Positions 1 through 9,003 of a stretch of 64,000 bases of DNA are shown here, piece by piece. The position numbers and the translations under genes are program-made. How positions within the stretch are numbered: position 1 is the first letter of the stretch; each line of letters begins with the position of its first letter. The notes beneath the pieces were generated by a model, which searched no databases, was not told the origin of the DNA, and saw only the letters and a list, made by a program, of their open reading frames with translations. Origin of the DNA: CF-39 sp035651155 (GTDB lineage: Bacteria > Chloroflexota > Limnocylindria > P2-11E); contig DASRGG010000031.1 of the NCBI GenBank assembly GCA_035651155.1, positions 137,365 to 201,364 of the forward strand, in the 5' to 3' direction.

Positions 1-26
1 GCTCGCTGCTGGTGATCCAGCGGTGA
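1..26 (+). CDS. 3' end of an upstream gene (partial)
   Basis: Only seven sense codons and a TGA (24-26) are inside the window, ending in Leu-Leu-Val-Ile-Gln-Arg. The stop overlaps the GTG start of the next gene as GTGA, which is the usual way genes are coupled in this genome, so this is probably the end of an operon partner of the TadG-like gene that follows. The product cannot be named from so little sequence. Confidence 0.4.
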
Positions 27-1330
27 CGCGCGGACTTCGCCGGTTCTTCTTCGGACCCCGCAGCGAGGGGGGTCAAGCCATCGTCCTCATCGCGATCACC
101 ATGCTCGGCATGCTGATGATCGTCGGCGTCGCGATCGACGCGGGACAGCTGTATTCGGCGCGACGCGCCATGCAGGAGGCCGCCGATGCCGCCGCGTACG
201 CCGGCAGCGTCACGCTCTACCTCGGCGGCACGCAGGCACAGGCGTTCAGCGCGGCGACCACGGACGCCACCACGAACGGGTTCAGCAACGGCGTGAACGG
301 CACGACGGTCACCGTCCAGCAGCCGACCGCGTCGCCGTACAACACCCCGTCGTTCGTCGAGGTCATCATCAGCCAGAGCGTCCGCACCTCGCTCGTCCCG
401 GCGGAGGCGGGGATCACGCAGGTCACCGTCCACGCGATCTCGGGCGCGGAGTCCCTGAACAACGCGTACGCCATCATGGCCCTCGACCGCAACGCGACGG
501 CGGACGCATTCGAGGCCATGGGTGCGACGCTGAACATCACCGGCGGCGGCATCCTCGTGAACTCGACGGCCACGTCCGCCGCCGACAGCACGGGCAGCAC
601 CTGGAACATGAGTTGCCCATCGACCAATCCCTGCTACATCGACGTCGCCGGCACGACCAGCGGTACGTTTCCGCCCGCCGCACCGGGACCGCCTCGCTAC
701 TTCAACGGGGTGCGCATCGGTCAGCCCCAGGTGGCCGACCCCTTCGCGGGATACCCGAAGCCATCGACCCTAGGCCTCTCGACGAACCCGGCGGGATTCG
801 GGCCCGGAAACAACACGCTCGGCCAGGGGATCTACACCAGCATCATCTCGGGCAAGAAGCTGTGCCACGGAACGTACATCCTCAAGGGCGGCGGGCTCGG
901 TGGCGACATCGGCACGGACACGACCAGCACCGACCCGGCGACCGGACAGGTCTGCGATGGACGCGTCCTGATCTTCAACACCAACAGCACCTATCCTTCC
1001 GCGGGCGGGACCTGCACCGGTATGGACGTGACCGGCAACCACGACGTCACCGGATTGCTCCCACCCAGCTCCGGCACGTACCGGGGCCTGCTCTTCTACC
1101 AGGACCCCGCCTGCGCCGCGCAGATGCAGCTTGGCAGCAGCGCTTTCGACTTCACGGTCTCCGGGACCATCTACTTGCCCAACGCGGCGTTCAACATCAG
1201 CAGCGGCCACCCCAACATCAGCGGCGGCCAGATCGTCGCGAAGACGGTGAACCTGGGCGCGGCCACGGTGACCATCAACTTCACCGCGTCGAACAGCGCC
1301 CAGCCGGTCCTTCCACGCCTCGCGAAGTAA
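23..1330 (+). CDS. TadG-like secreted/surface protein
   Basis: A 435-residue protein with a short basic N-terminus, then a 'GGQAIVLIAITMLGML' type hydrophobic segment at about residues 17-40 followed by 'DAGQLYSARRAMQEAADAAA'. This is the signature of the TadE/TadG N-terminal domain (putative Flp pilus-assembly TadE/G-like). The rest is a Thr/Ser/Gly-rich, probably beta-structured exported domain with a few Cys pairs. In the family the N-terminal helix anchors the protein at the membrane and the C-terminal part faces outward. The GTG start overlaps the preceding stop. It lies near a second TadG-like gene and 12 kb from the main Tad operon, so a role in pilus assembly or surface display is inferred only. 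Confidence 0.75.
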   Translation: MTRGLRRFFFGPRSEGGQAIVLIAITMLGMLMIVGVAIDAGQLYSARRAMQEAADAAAYAGSVTLYLGGTQAQAFSAATTDATTNGFSNGVNGTTVTVQQPTASPYNTPSFVEVIISQSVRTSLVPAEAGITQVTVHAISGAESLNNAYAIMALDRNATADAFEAMGATLNITGGGILVNSTATSAADSTGSTWNMSCPSTNPCYIDVAGTTSGTFPPAAPGPPRYFNGVRIGQPQVADPFAGYPKPSTLGLSTNPAGFGPGNNTLGQGIYTSIISGKKLCHGTYILKGGGLGGDIGTDTTSTDPATGQVCDGRVLIFNTNSTYPSAGGTCTGMDVTGNHDVTGLLPPSSGTYRGLLFYQDPACAAQMQLGSSAFDFTVSGTIYLPNAAFNISSGHPNISGGQIVAKTVNLGAATVTINFTASNSAQPVLPRLAK

Positions 1331-1461
1331 GCCCCCGCGCCGCGGCCAGGTACCTTCGTCCTAGGACCGCGAATGGGTCCTCCCGAGCTCCGTATCAGGG
1401 AGGTCGCTAAGGCCGTCGCGGCCGTGGTCCACGCGCGCGGTCCCCCTACACTCGCGACGCG

Positions 1462-3501
1462 GTGGGTCACCTTCCATTCAGGTCCCCTCAGCCTGCATTC
1501 ATGACACGTGACGGCGGACAGTCGGTCGTGCTCGTCGCCCTCATGTTCACCATCCTCTTGGCCGGCGGCGCGATGGGGATCGACGTCGGTCGCTTCTACG
1601 CGGAGCGCCGCTTCGCGCAGAGCGCCGTGGACGCGGCCGCGCTGGCGTGCGCGCTGGCCTACACGCGCGGCGGCGACGCCGCGGCCGCGTGGAGCGCCGG
1701 CGACGACGTGCTCCAGCAGCGGAACCTGCAGCACAACCCCCTCGGGCTCACGATCACCTACGCCTCGCGCGGCGCCGAGACCTACGACAACAACATCGCG
1801 TCGCCGGTCAATCTCAACAGCGGCATCCTGCCGGTCACCGAGGGATGCCGCGTCGCCGTCACCACCGCCGTGCCGACCTACCTCATCAAGATCGTCAGCC
1901 CCGCACTGAACACGATCGCGATGACGACGCGGGCCTACGCGAAGGCGAAGGGCGGTCTCCTGCCCAGCGTGGTGAAGCGGTACCTCAACCCGGGAGACAG
2001 CGACGACAACCCGACCGACGACGGCGCGAACGAGTTCGTCGATACGACCGCTCAGGAGGGTCACGACTCCGCGTGCCACGCCGGCAGCGGCTACGCGCCC
2101 GCGTGCATCGCGGCGACGGCGGCGAACCCCGGCCGCGAGATCGTACTGTTCGGCGCGAGCCAGAAGGCCGACAACGACTCGTCCTTCCGTGGATATATCG
2201 CGCTCGACGTCCGCAACTTCGAGGACGCCAGCCCGCCGAACTCGTCGAACCTGCTGCACGACTCCTACAACGGCGTGGCTCCGAACGCCTCGGTGAACAC
2301 GCTGAAGGACTACGAGGCGACGTGGATCGGCGAGGGTTACCCCGGCCCCGACATCTGCGTCGTGAGCAGCACGAACTTCGACAAGTGCGCGCAGATCGCC
2401 GTGATCAACGGGTCGTCCTCCGGCATCTTCGTCGACCGGTACAGCCAGTACTTCCGGGTCGGCGACATCGGACTCTTCCAGCTCTACGACGGCACCGTGA
2501 AGTCCGTTCCGGACTTCACGTTCGCGCCGCCGGCGCTCACCGTGCCGTCGGGCGGCGCGATCGCCGCGAAGACCGTCCCCTTCTCGATGTCGAGCCAGTT
2601 CGCGTCGACCGGGTCGCAGATCTGCACGGACGTCGTCGTCGATGACGGCACGCTGACGTACGGGCCCGGCGACACCACCGGCAAGAACCCGTTCACCGAC
2701 GGCGCGATCTCGATGAACAACAGCAACGCGACCTGCGGCGGCACCGGCGTGGGGAACTTCAGCTCGAACCCGACGCCGGTGAACGTCACCAGCTACAACC
2801 AGACGTGGAGCGGCATGACGGCGACCGGCGCCCAGCAGGGCATCTACCAGGTGTTCCTCCGCGGCCGGGCGAGTGCGCCGTACGCCTCGCGCATCCACTC
2901 ACTGCCGGTGAAGGTCGTGGTCGGTGGCCAATCGACCGAGTACGACATCAGCTCGTCGCAGTCCCAGCAGACGACCAGCCTGGTCGGGCTGCCGGCCACG
3001 ATGAGCTGGAACATCGTGGTCGGGACCGGCAGCGGCAGCACGAAATGGCAGACCACCGGTGGCAGCGCCGACGGTCCCATCACCGTCAGTTGGGAGGGTT
3101 GCCCGCGCAGCGACGACCCGACGCCGACGGTCCTCGCCTGCTACATCGACACGGTCGGCAATACGTCGAAGACCGTCACCGCGGGCACGACCGTTGCGGT
3201 GACCGTGCAGACCGGCGGCGTCTCGGCACAGAAGAGCTACTACGGCTGGGTGCGCACGGTCGGGACCGATCACAGCGGCCACCCGGTGGTGAAGCTCTGG
3301 CAGGTCCGGCTCGACGTAGACCAGCAGGCGGGCGGCACGACCCAGTACGTGGACGTCATCGGCTACGCGGCCTACAAGATCACGAAGATGGACAGCAACG
3401 ACGTGTACGGACGGGCGGTCACCGGCGCATACCTCGACCCGAACGACCCGGCGCTCGCGATCGCCAAGAAGATCGTCCTCGTCCCGTGGGAGACGCCGTA
3501 A
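1462..3501 (+). CDS. TadG-like protein with large exported C-terminal region
   Basis: 679 residues from a GTG at 1462; an ATG at 1501 (MTRDGGQSVVLV) is an equally good start and puts the hydrophobic segment in the usual TadG position. The segment 'GQSVVLVALMFTILLAGG' followed by 'MGIDVGRFYAERRFAQSAVD' matches the TadE/TadG N-terminal domain. The remaining 600 residues are Thr/Ser/Asn/Gly-rich with scattered Cys, typical of a secreted beta-rich adhesin-like region, but I recognise no named domain. It follows another TadG-like gene by 131 bp and faces the cupredoxin operon convergently. Confidence 0.75.
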   Translation: MGHLPFRSPQPAFMTRDGGQSVVLVALMFTILLAGGAMGIDVGRFYAERRFAQSAVDAAALACALAYTRGGDAAAAWSAGDDVLQQRNLQHNPLGLTITYASRGAETYDNNIASPVNLNSGILPVTEGCRVAVTTAVPTYLIKIVSPALNTIAMTTRAYAKAKGGLLPSVVKRYLNPGDSDDNPTDDGANEFVDTTAQEGHDSACHAGSGYAPACIAATAANPGREIVLFGASQKADNDSSFRGYIALDVRNFEDASPPNSSNLLHDSYNGVAPNASVNTLKDYEATWIGEGYPGPDICVVSSTNFDKCAQIAVINGSSSGIFVDRYSQYFRVGDIGLFQLYDGTVKSVPDFTFAPPALTVPSGGAIAAKTVPFSMSSQFASTGSQICTDVVVDDGTLTYGPGDTTGKNPFTDGAISMNNSNATCGGTGVGNFSSNPTPVNVTSYNQTWSGMTATGAQQGIYQVFLRGRASAPYASRIHSLPVKVVVGGQSTEYDISSSQSQQTTSLVGLPATMSWNIVVGTGSGSTKWQTTGGSADGPITVSWEGCPRSDDPTPTVLACYIDTVGNTSKTVTAGTTVAVTVQTGGVSAQKSYYGWVRTVGTDHSGHPVVKLWQVRLDVDQQAGGTTQYVDVIGYAAYKITKMDSNDVYGRAVTGAYLDPNDPALAIAKKIVLVPWETP

Positions 3502-3636
3502 GCCTTGGTCCGCAGGACGCTTTCCGATCGTCGCATCGCGTGGGTGAGGAACGATCGGTCGCGCCGGGTGAGGATTCGCGATGCCGCGGGCGGAGGCGCG
3601 ACCGTGAAGCTCACCGGTCAGGCCTCCCGGATCCAC

Positions 3637-3665
3637 CCGGCGCGGGCGCCCCGCGCCCGCGCCGG
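3637..3665. terminator. Strong hairpin between convergent genes
   Basis: A perfect 12-bp inverted repeat: arm CCGGCGCGGGCG at 3637-3648, 5-nt loop, complementary arm at 3654-3665. It lies 136 bp after the TadG-like gene and 30 bp after the end of the cupredoxin gene coming from the other side, so it could stop both transcripts. There is no T tract on either side, so it is not a classic intrinsic terminator. Confidence 0.5.
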
Positions 3666-3694
3666 TGCGGTCGGGTCCATCCGCTCCGCGATCC

Positions 3695-4696
3695 TTATTT
3701 CACCTCGAAGACGAACCGCTGGCCGCGGTCGCGGTGGAGGAAGGACGTTCCGTCGGCGGCCTTGCCCACCATGTAGCAGGCCGCCACGTAGAGGCCGGGA
3801 GCGAGCTTCAGCGTCTTCGTGTCGCTCTTGCCCGGCGCGAGGTCCGCGAGGAGCTCGGTCCCCTTGATCTTCCCGTAGTCGAAGCCGTGGGCCATCCCCA
3901 TGTCGATCTTCGTGGTCACGAGCACGGTCGTGTCGATCACCGGGCTGACGACGAAGTCGTGCTCGACCTTCATGTTGTTCGTGACCTTGAAGGCCACCTC
4001 GCCGGCGGTCACGACGAGCCGGTCCGGCACGAACAGCCAGGACGCCGCCTCGTCGCCCTTCATCTCCACGCTGAGCGTGGAGGCGGGGGTCGTGACGCTG
4101 GCCGCGGGGCCGCCCGGGCCGATGACCGCGAGCGTGAGGAACTGCCCCTTGTCGAAGTGCGTGAAGGTCTTCCCGGCTGGATCTTTGCTCCGGGCGTGGC
4201 AGGCGAGCTCGTAGAAGCCGGGCGCGAGGGTGCCGCTGAACGTGGCGCTCTTGCCGGCGTCGATGTCCTCCGCCATCCCCGCCATGCCCTTGAGGAGTGC
4301 CGCCTCGTCGGCTTTGCTGTCCTGGCGGTGGAGCGCGAGGAGCGTCGTGATGTCCTGGACGGGGTAGACCATGACCTCGTGCGTGAGCTTGCCCTTGTTC
4401 ACGAAGTTGAAGGTCACCTTGCCGGCGGGCACCGCGAGCCGGTCGGCGGTCATGTAGAAGTGGCCGTCCGGCGCTTCGCCGGCCTCGATGTTCACGACGG
4501 CCGCGGCCGTCGTCGCGGTGGGCGCCGGCGTGGCCGGCGCGAGCGTGGCCTGCGCCACGGTGGGTGCGGCGGTCGCGGTGGGAGCGGGGGCGGCGGCCCC
4601 GCCGCACGCCGTGAGCAGCAGGCTCACGGCGGCGACGACGCCGAGGTAGCGCAGCCGCCCTCGCAGGGGTGCTGCTCGCTGGTCGATCGCGTGCAT
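3695..4696 (-). CDS. Double-cupredoxin-like lipoprotein
   Basis: 333 residues. The N-terminus has a signal peptide ending in a lipobox (LLLTACGG), then an Ala/Pro/Thr linker, so the mature protein should be lipid-anchored outside the membrane. Two homologous cupredoxin-like halves follow. The first has a His (in KLTHEVMVYP), a Cys-His (ELACHARS) and a His (THFDKGQF). The second has EHDFVVSP, VAACYMVG and LHRDRGQ. The first half could hold type-1-like copper; the second keeps a Cys but its ligand set looks less complete. It is the last gene of the minus-strand operon with Fe-S protein, NrfD and cytochrome c, so it may accept electrons from the cytochrome. That role is inferred. Confidence 0.75.
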   Translation of the reverse strand: MHAIDQRAAPLRGRLRYLGVVAAVSLLLTACGGAAAPAPTATAAPTVAQATLAPATPAPTATTAAAVVNIEAGEAPDGHFYMTADRLAVPAGKVTFNFVNKGKLTHEVMVYPVQDITTLLALHRQDSKADEAALLKGMAGMAEDIDAGKSATFSGTLAPGFYELACHARSKDPAGKTFTHFDKGQFLTLAVIGPGGPAASVTTPASTLSVEMKGDEAASWLFVPDRLVVTAGEVAFKVTNNMKVEHDFVVSPVIDTTVLVTTKIDMGMAHGFDYGKIKGTELLADLAPGKSDTKTLKLAPGLYVAACYMVGKAADGTSFLHRDRGQRFVFEVK

Positions 4697-4725
4697 GTTC
4701 GTCCTCCCAGCCTTTTCTCTCGTTG

Positions 4726-5229
4726 CTACTTGCTTCCGGGCGCCGCGAGCGACCGCAGGTACGCCGCGATCGCGGCGACCTCGTCATCCGTGAGCGTCTC
4801 GGGTGAGTACTGCGGCATGCCGCTCGGTCCCTTGCGGACCTTCTTGAGCACCGTGTCGGCGTCGCTGCCGGCGATCGCGGGCCCGACGACGCCGCCGCGC
4901 GCCTCGAGCGCGTGGCAGGTGACGCAGCCCTTCGTCACGAAGAGCCGCGCCCCGTCCGACACCGCGTCGCCGGTGAGGCGGCCCGCCGGCGACACGCCCT
5001 CGTACGGCTCGCCCGGCCCGACCGTGATCTGCTGCGTGCGGTCGTAGCGTGCGTCGTAGCCGGCACTGAGGTTCGCGTGCGTGTACGGGCTGCGCGCGCC
5101 GATCATGAGGATGACGAGGGCGGCGAAGGTGACCAGGCCGAGTACGAGGAAGCTCACCGGGAGATAGAACGGGATCGGCGCGGTGACAGCGTCGAACGAC
5201 GGACGGCGGACGCCGCTCCGCGTGCTCAT
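4726..5229 (-). CDS. Membrane-anchored monoheme c-type cytochrome
   Basis: 167 residues with one N-terminal membrane helix (about 25-45, FLVLGLVTFAALVILMIG) and a C-terminal class-I cytochrome c domain. The heme motif is CVTCH. The likely sixth ligand is the Met in 'GPSGMPQYSPETLTDDE', followed by the usual terminal helix 'EVAAIAAYLRSL'. The heme domain should face the outside. It starts 22 bp after the NrfD gene ends and is followed by the cupredoxin lipoprotein, consistent with an electron-transfer chain from a quinol-reactive membrane complex to small periplasmic carriers. Confidence 0.85.
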   Translation of the reverse strand: MSTRSGVRRPSFDAVTAPIPFYLPVSFLVLGLVTFAALVILMIGARSPYTHANLSAGYDARYDRTQQITVGPGEPYEGVSPAGRLTGDAVSDGARLFVTKGCVTCHALEARGGVVGPAIAGSDADTVLKKVRKGPSGMPQYSPETLTDDEVAAIAAYLRSLAAPGSK

Positions 5230-5251
5230 CGGCGCACCCTCCGCCGGCCTC

Positions 5252-7240
5252 TCATGCCGGCTCGTCCTCGGAGCGCGCGATGCGCGTCACGAGGTACGCG
5301 ACGAAGACGTAGAGCGACCAGATGGTCCCGAGCACGACCGCGATCGGCCAGCCGGAGAGCGACGGCCAGAGACCGCTGACGAAGCCGAGGATCCCGCCGG
5401 GGGCGACCAGCGCGATCGTCGCGGTCTGCGGCGGCTCGTTCAGGCCCGGGATGCGGACGCCGGCGTCCTGGACGTACAGCTGCGAGTCGCCGTCGACGGC
5501 GACATTCGCGGTCGCCTCGCTGGGCGCGTAGCGCTGGTCGCCCGCGAACCAGGCGCGCACCGTGAGCCCGCCCGCGGTCCGCAGGTCGAAGGTCACGTCG
5601 GCGATGCCGTTCGCGTCGGTGACGCCCTGCCCGAGGACGGCCTCGCCGGTCGACTGCAGGAACGCGAGCTGCGCGCCGAACGACACGACGGCCTTCGGGA
5701 CCGGCCCGCCCGTCGCGTCCACGAGCCTCGCCTGCGCCCGGATCGGCTGCCCGAGCGCGACCCGCGCCGGCACGGCGGCGGTGAGCGACGTCGCCGCGCG
5801 GTCGTCCGCGCCCGCCTGCCCGCCGAGCACGAGGCCGCTGACGCTGCCGGCGAGCACGAGGAGCGACAGCACGCGCGCGACGCGGGGCGCGCGCAGCGGC
5901 GGCGCGAGCGGGGCGGGCGCCGGGGCGCCCGGCTCCGGCCCGCGGTGCTCGACGACCTCCCACACGGAGATCACCGGGAAGAGCTTCGCGAAGAGCGAGA
6001 CGATGAGCGCGAAGAGCGCGAAGGCGGCACCGAGGATCGACCACTCGACCCAGGTCGGCGCGTAGCTCGCCGCGTCGTAGGGCATGAGCGGGACGCGCAG
6101 GCCCGCGACGACGATGAGGTAGCGCTCGACGTACATGCCGATGAGCGCGAGCACCGCGGCGGCGACGATCCCGCGGATCGTGCGCGTGCGCGGGTTCAGG
6201 ATGAGCAGGCCCGGCAGCGCGATGCTGCCGAGCAGGTAGAACCAGAAGAGCGCGGCGAACGGCCCGGTCATGAGCTGCTCGAAGTGGAAGGCCATGCCCG
6301 CCTCGAGCTTGTAGCCGTGGACCGCGTACTCCTGCAGGTTGAAGTACGTCATGATCAGCGTGAAGGCTCCCAGGAGATACCCGAGCGCCTTGAACTGCGT
6401 GATGGTGATGAACTCCTCGAGGTGGAGCAGGCGGCGCAGCACCGCCATGAGCAGGATGATCGCGGCGATGCCCGAGTAGATCGCTCCCGCGACGAAGAAC
6501 GGCCCGAAGACCGTGGTGTTGAAGGGGACGCGCAGCGTCATCGCGAAGATCCACGAGACGACGGTGTGCACGGAGACCGCGACCGGGATGATCACGATCA
6601 TCATCACCGTCATCGCCCGCTCGAGCGCGCGCCGCTGCGCCGGAGTGCCGCGGTACCCGACGGCGCCGAGCGTGAAGAGCGTCCGGCGGAAGCGCGAGGC
6701 GGTCGGGCCGAGACGATCGCGCGCGAGCGCGAAGTCCGGGATGAGCGGCAGCAGCAGGTAGAGCGTCGATCCGGTGAGGTAGGTGCTGATCGCGAGGATG
6801 TCCCACATCAGCGGCGACTGCCAGCGCCCGTAGAAGACGAGGTTGAGGATGCGGTCCGGGCGGCCCATGTCGATGAACGGGAAGAGCGCTCCGACCATGA
6901 GCGCGACGACGGTGATGAGCTCGGCCATGCGCGTGATCGAGAGCTGCCAGCGCGCCTTCGTGGCACGGAGGATCGCCGAGAGCAGCGTGCCGGCGTGGCT
7001 GATGCCGATGAAGAAGACGAAGCTCGCGATGTAGACGCCCCACGAGATGCGGTCGCGCATCCCCGTGACGAGGAGACCGTTGGCGATCTGGGTCGAGTAC
7101 GCGTAGAGCCCCCACGCGATGATCGCCAGGAGCGCGACGATCCAGAGCCGGTAGCGCCGGCCGGTCCCGGCCAGGGGCGCGAGGGCCAGTCGCTCGAGGC
7201 GCGCGCGCCACTCCGGCGGGACAGCGCGCTCGCCGGTCAT
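5252..7240 (-). CDS. NrfD/PsrC-type membrane subunit with Ig-like insert
   Basis: 662 residues from the ATG at 7240, which overlaps the Fe-S gene's stop as ATGA; in-frame starts further upstream (7249, 7285) would overlap that gene more. The first about 430 residues are polytopic and match the NrfD/PsrC/DmsC family, the quinone-interacting membrane anchor of Fe-S/molybdoenzyme complexes. After a further hydrophobic segment comes an exported region of about 110 residues ('VPARVALGQPIRAQARLVDA' through 'WFAGDQRYAPSEATANVAVD') that looks like a bacterial Ig-like domain, then one last membrane helix. Standard NrfD proteins end without such a domain. Partners are the Fe-S protein (upstream) and cytochrome c (downstream). 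Confidence 0.85.
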   Translation of the reverse strand: MTGERAVPPEWRARLERLALAPLAGTGRRYRLWIVALLAIIAWGLYAYSTQIANGLLVTGMRDRISWGVYIASFVFFIGISHAGTLLSAILRATKARWQLSITRMAELITVVALMVGALFPFIDMGRPDRILNLVFYGRWQSPLMWDILAISTYLTGSTLYLLLPLIPDFALARDRLGPTASRFRRTLFTLGAVGYRGTPAQRRALERAMTVMMIVIIPVAVSVHTVVSWIFAMTLRVPFNTTVFGPFFVAGAIYSGIAAIILLMAVLRRLLHLEEFITITQFKALGYLLGAFTLIMTYFNLQEYAVHGYKLEAGMAFHFEQLMTGPFAALFWFYLLGSIALPGLLILNPRTRTIRGIVAAAVLALIGMYVERYLIVVAGLRVPLMPYDAASYAPTWVEWSILGAAFALFALIVSLFAKLFPVISVWEVVEHRGPEPGAPAPAPLAPPLRAPRVARVLSLLVLAGSVSGLVLGGQAGADDRAATSLTAAVPARVALGQPIRAQARLVDATGGPVPKAVVSFGAQLAFLQSTGEAVLGQGVTDANGIADVTFDLRTAGGLTVRAWFAGDQRYAPSEATANVAVDGDSQLYVQDAGVRIPGLNEPPQTATIALVAPGGILGFVSGLWPSLSGWPIAVVLGTIWSLYVFVAYLVTRIARSEDEPA

Positions 7241-8154
7241 CGCTTCCATGACGTCGCTCCGGCGAGGACCTTCTGCCACGGCCATTCGGTCGGCTTTCGC
7301 CCGGTGGTGGAGGCCAGGCGTCCGACGGCCTCACCGTGGCCCGGGATGTAGTGGACGCGCGGCTCGGTGCCGAGATCCTCCTTCAAGCGGTAGCCGGTGT
7401 TCTCCGCGAGGAAGCGCGAGAGCTTCACGACCTCGAGGCCGTTGGTCGCGACGTCCTCCTCGAGGTCGCCGTAGTAGATCGCGTTGTTCGGGCAGCCCTG
7501 CGCGCAGTACGGGAGACGTCCCGCGCGCGCCATGTCCGGGCAGAAGTCGCACTTCATCACCGTCCCGCGGATCGCGGGGTCCTGGTGCTCGGGCGAGTAC
7601 TCCAGGAACAGCGTCTCGGGAGGCTGCGGCGGATTGCCCCAGTTGAAGAAGCGGCGATCGTAGGGACACGCCTCCATGCAGATGCGGCAGCCGATGCAGC
7701 GCTGCTGGTCGATGAGGACCGTTCCCTCGGGCGTCGCGAAGGTCGCGCCGACCGGGCAGACGTTCACGCACGGCGCGTTCTGGCACTGCTGGCACGGCGT
7801 GGGGATGAACTGCGTCCCCTTGGTGCCGAGGGGCGCCTCGTAGACCTGGATCCACTCCATCGGCTCGGGAGCGAAGTGGCCCTGGATGCACGCCTCGGTG
7901 CACTGGGGCGGCTTGCCGACCGACTGGCAGCCGTCGCAGCGACGAAGGTCGATGACCATCGCCCAGCGCCGGAGACGGCCGGAGGCGGTCGACCGCGCGT
8001 CCGGCGACGCGCCCCCGGCCGCGAGCGCGCGACCGACGAAGAGCTGCGCGATCGCCGCGCCGGCGGAACCGCCTGCGAAGAGCCGGAGCAATGCGCGGCG
8101 ACCGAACCGCCCGCGTGCCTGGGCACGCGGCTGTCGTGCTGCCTCGCTCGTCAT
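7237..8154 (-). CDS. Tat-exported four-cluster ferredoxin subunit (DmsB/PsrB type)
   Basis: 305 residues. The twin-arginine signal 'RFGRRALLRLF' near residues 17-27 precedes a hydrophobic stretch and an Ala-x-Ala site, so the protein is probably exported folded. Four Cys groups follow in the order of DmsB/PsrB/TtrB-type subunits: CDGCQSV...CTEAC, CQQCQNAPCVNVCPVG, CIGCRICMEACPYD, and CDFCPDM...CAQGCP. The set should hold four [4Fe-4S] clusters wiring a catalytic partner to the NrfD membrane subunit encoded next. No molybdopterin catalytic subunit is beside it, so the enzyme it serves is unknown. It is the first gene of its operon, divergent from a two-component system. Confidence 0.88.
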   Translation of the reverse strand: MTSEAARQPRAQARGRFGRRALLRLFAGGSAGAAIAQLFVGRALAAGGASPDARSTASGRLRRWAMVIDLRRCDGCQSVGKPPQCTEACIQGHFAPEPMEWIQVYEAPLGTKGTQFIPTPCQQCQNAPCVNVCPVGATFATPEGTVLIDQQRCIGCRICMEACPYDRRFFNWGNPPQPPETLFLEYSPEHQDPAIRGTVMKCDFCPDMARAGRLPYCAQGCPNNAIYYGDLEEDVATNGLEVVKLSRFLAENTGYRLKEDLGTEPRVHYIPGHGEAVGRLASTTGRKPTEWPWQKVLAGATSWKR

Positions 8155-8189
8155 CGCGGACCTCCACCTCGACGGTCGTTAAGGCTGCG

Positions 8190-8219
8190 TCAAGGTCCGC
8201 GATGGACGGTGGGCCTTGA
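8190..8219. promoter_or_regulatory. Imperfect palindrome in divergent promoter region
   Basis: Inverted repeat TCAAGGTCC (8190-8198) and GGGCCTTGA (8211-8219), 8 of 9 positions pairing, in the 153-bp gap between the Fe-S/NrfD operon and the two-component genes. Position and symmetry fit a regulator site serving one or both operons. No protein is assigned to it from sequence alone. Confidence 0.35.
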
Positions 8220-8307
8220 TGGCACCTTAGAGAAAGAAGCGATCGGCACCATTTGCGGGGCCCATCCGTCCCTAACCGCGCGCGCGGTGCGGTGCTGAGA
8301 ATGGGGC

Positions 8308-9003
8308 GTGACGTCGGCGATCCGTGGCGCGCGTGTCCTCGTGGTGGACGACGATGCCGACCTGCGCGACGGTCTGCGCCGAGCGCTGTCGGCGGAAGGC
8401 TACGCGATCGCGCTGGCGAGCGACGGGAGCGAGGCGCTCGCGCGGATCCGCGAGTCGCCGCCCGACATCGTCGTCCTTGACATCCTCCTCCCGGGCATCG
8501 ACGGCCTCGAGGTGTGCCGGCGCATCCGTGACGCGGACGCGCGACTGCCGGTCCTCCTGCTCACGGCGAAGGACGGCGCGACAGACCAGATCGCGGGTCT
8601 CGACGCCGGCGCCGACGACTACCTGGTGAAGCCCTTCAGCATCGGCGTGCTCGCGGCGCGGCTGCGCGCGCTCTTGCGTCGCGAGCTGCCGGTGGGCGAG
8701 GTGCTCCGGTACCGCGATCTCGAGCTCGACACGGCCTCGCGGGCGGCCCGCCGCGGAGCGCGCGAGATCCACCTCACGTCCACCGAGTTCCGGTTGCTCG
8801 CGGAGCTCCTGCGCCATCCGGAGCGCGTTCTCGACAAGGAGTGGCTCACGCAGCGGGTCTGGGGGTACGACTTCACCGGGAACTACAACGTCGTCGAGGT
8901 CTACATCCGCTACCTGAGGGAGAAGCTCGAGCAGGGTGGCGAGTGCCGGCTCATCCACACGCTCCGCGGCGCGGGCTACGTCCTGCGCGCCTCGCCGCCG
9001 TGA
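8308..9003 (+). CDS. OmpR-family response regulator
   Basis: 231 residues from a GTG. The receiver domain has the acidic pocket (VDDDAD), phospho-acceptor Asp58 in 'IVVLDILLPG', Thr86 (LLLTAKD) and Lys108 (YLVKPF), all intact. The C-terminal winged helix (about 135-228) has the family pattern 'HLTSTEFRLLAELL', 'VWGYDF' and 'RLIHTLRGAGYVLR'. It would bind DNA as a phosphorylated dimer. It overlaps the histidine kinase gene as GTGA and is divergent from the NrfD operon, which is a plausible target (inference). Confidence 0.93.
   Translation: MTSAIRGARVLVVDDDADLRDGLRRALSAEGYAIALASDGSEALARIRESPPDIVVLDILLPGIDGLEVCRRIRDADARLPVLLLTAKDGATDQIAGLDAGADDYLVKPFSIGVLAARLRALLRRELPVGEVLRYRDLELDTASRAARRGAREIHLTSTEFRLLAELLRHPERVLDKEWLTQRVWGYDFTGNYNVVEVYIRYLREKLEQGGECRLIHTLRGAGYVLRASPP

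Noticed and set aside
1171..2898. Very long antisense open frames such as 1171-2898 (minus)
   Set aside because: Arg/Ala/Val-rich low-complexity translations opposite real genes, produced by the high G+C content; the same applies to many other long frames across the window.
8841..9000. Upstream extension of the histidine kinase
   Set aside because: It lies in the wrong frame of the regulator gene; the GTG at 9000 gives a normal start with a membrane helix.
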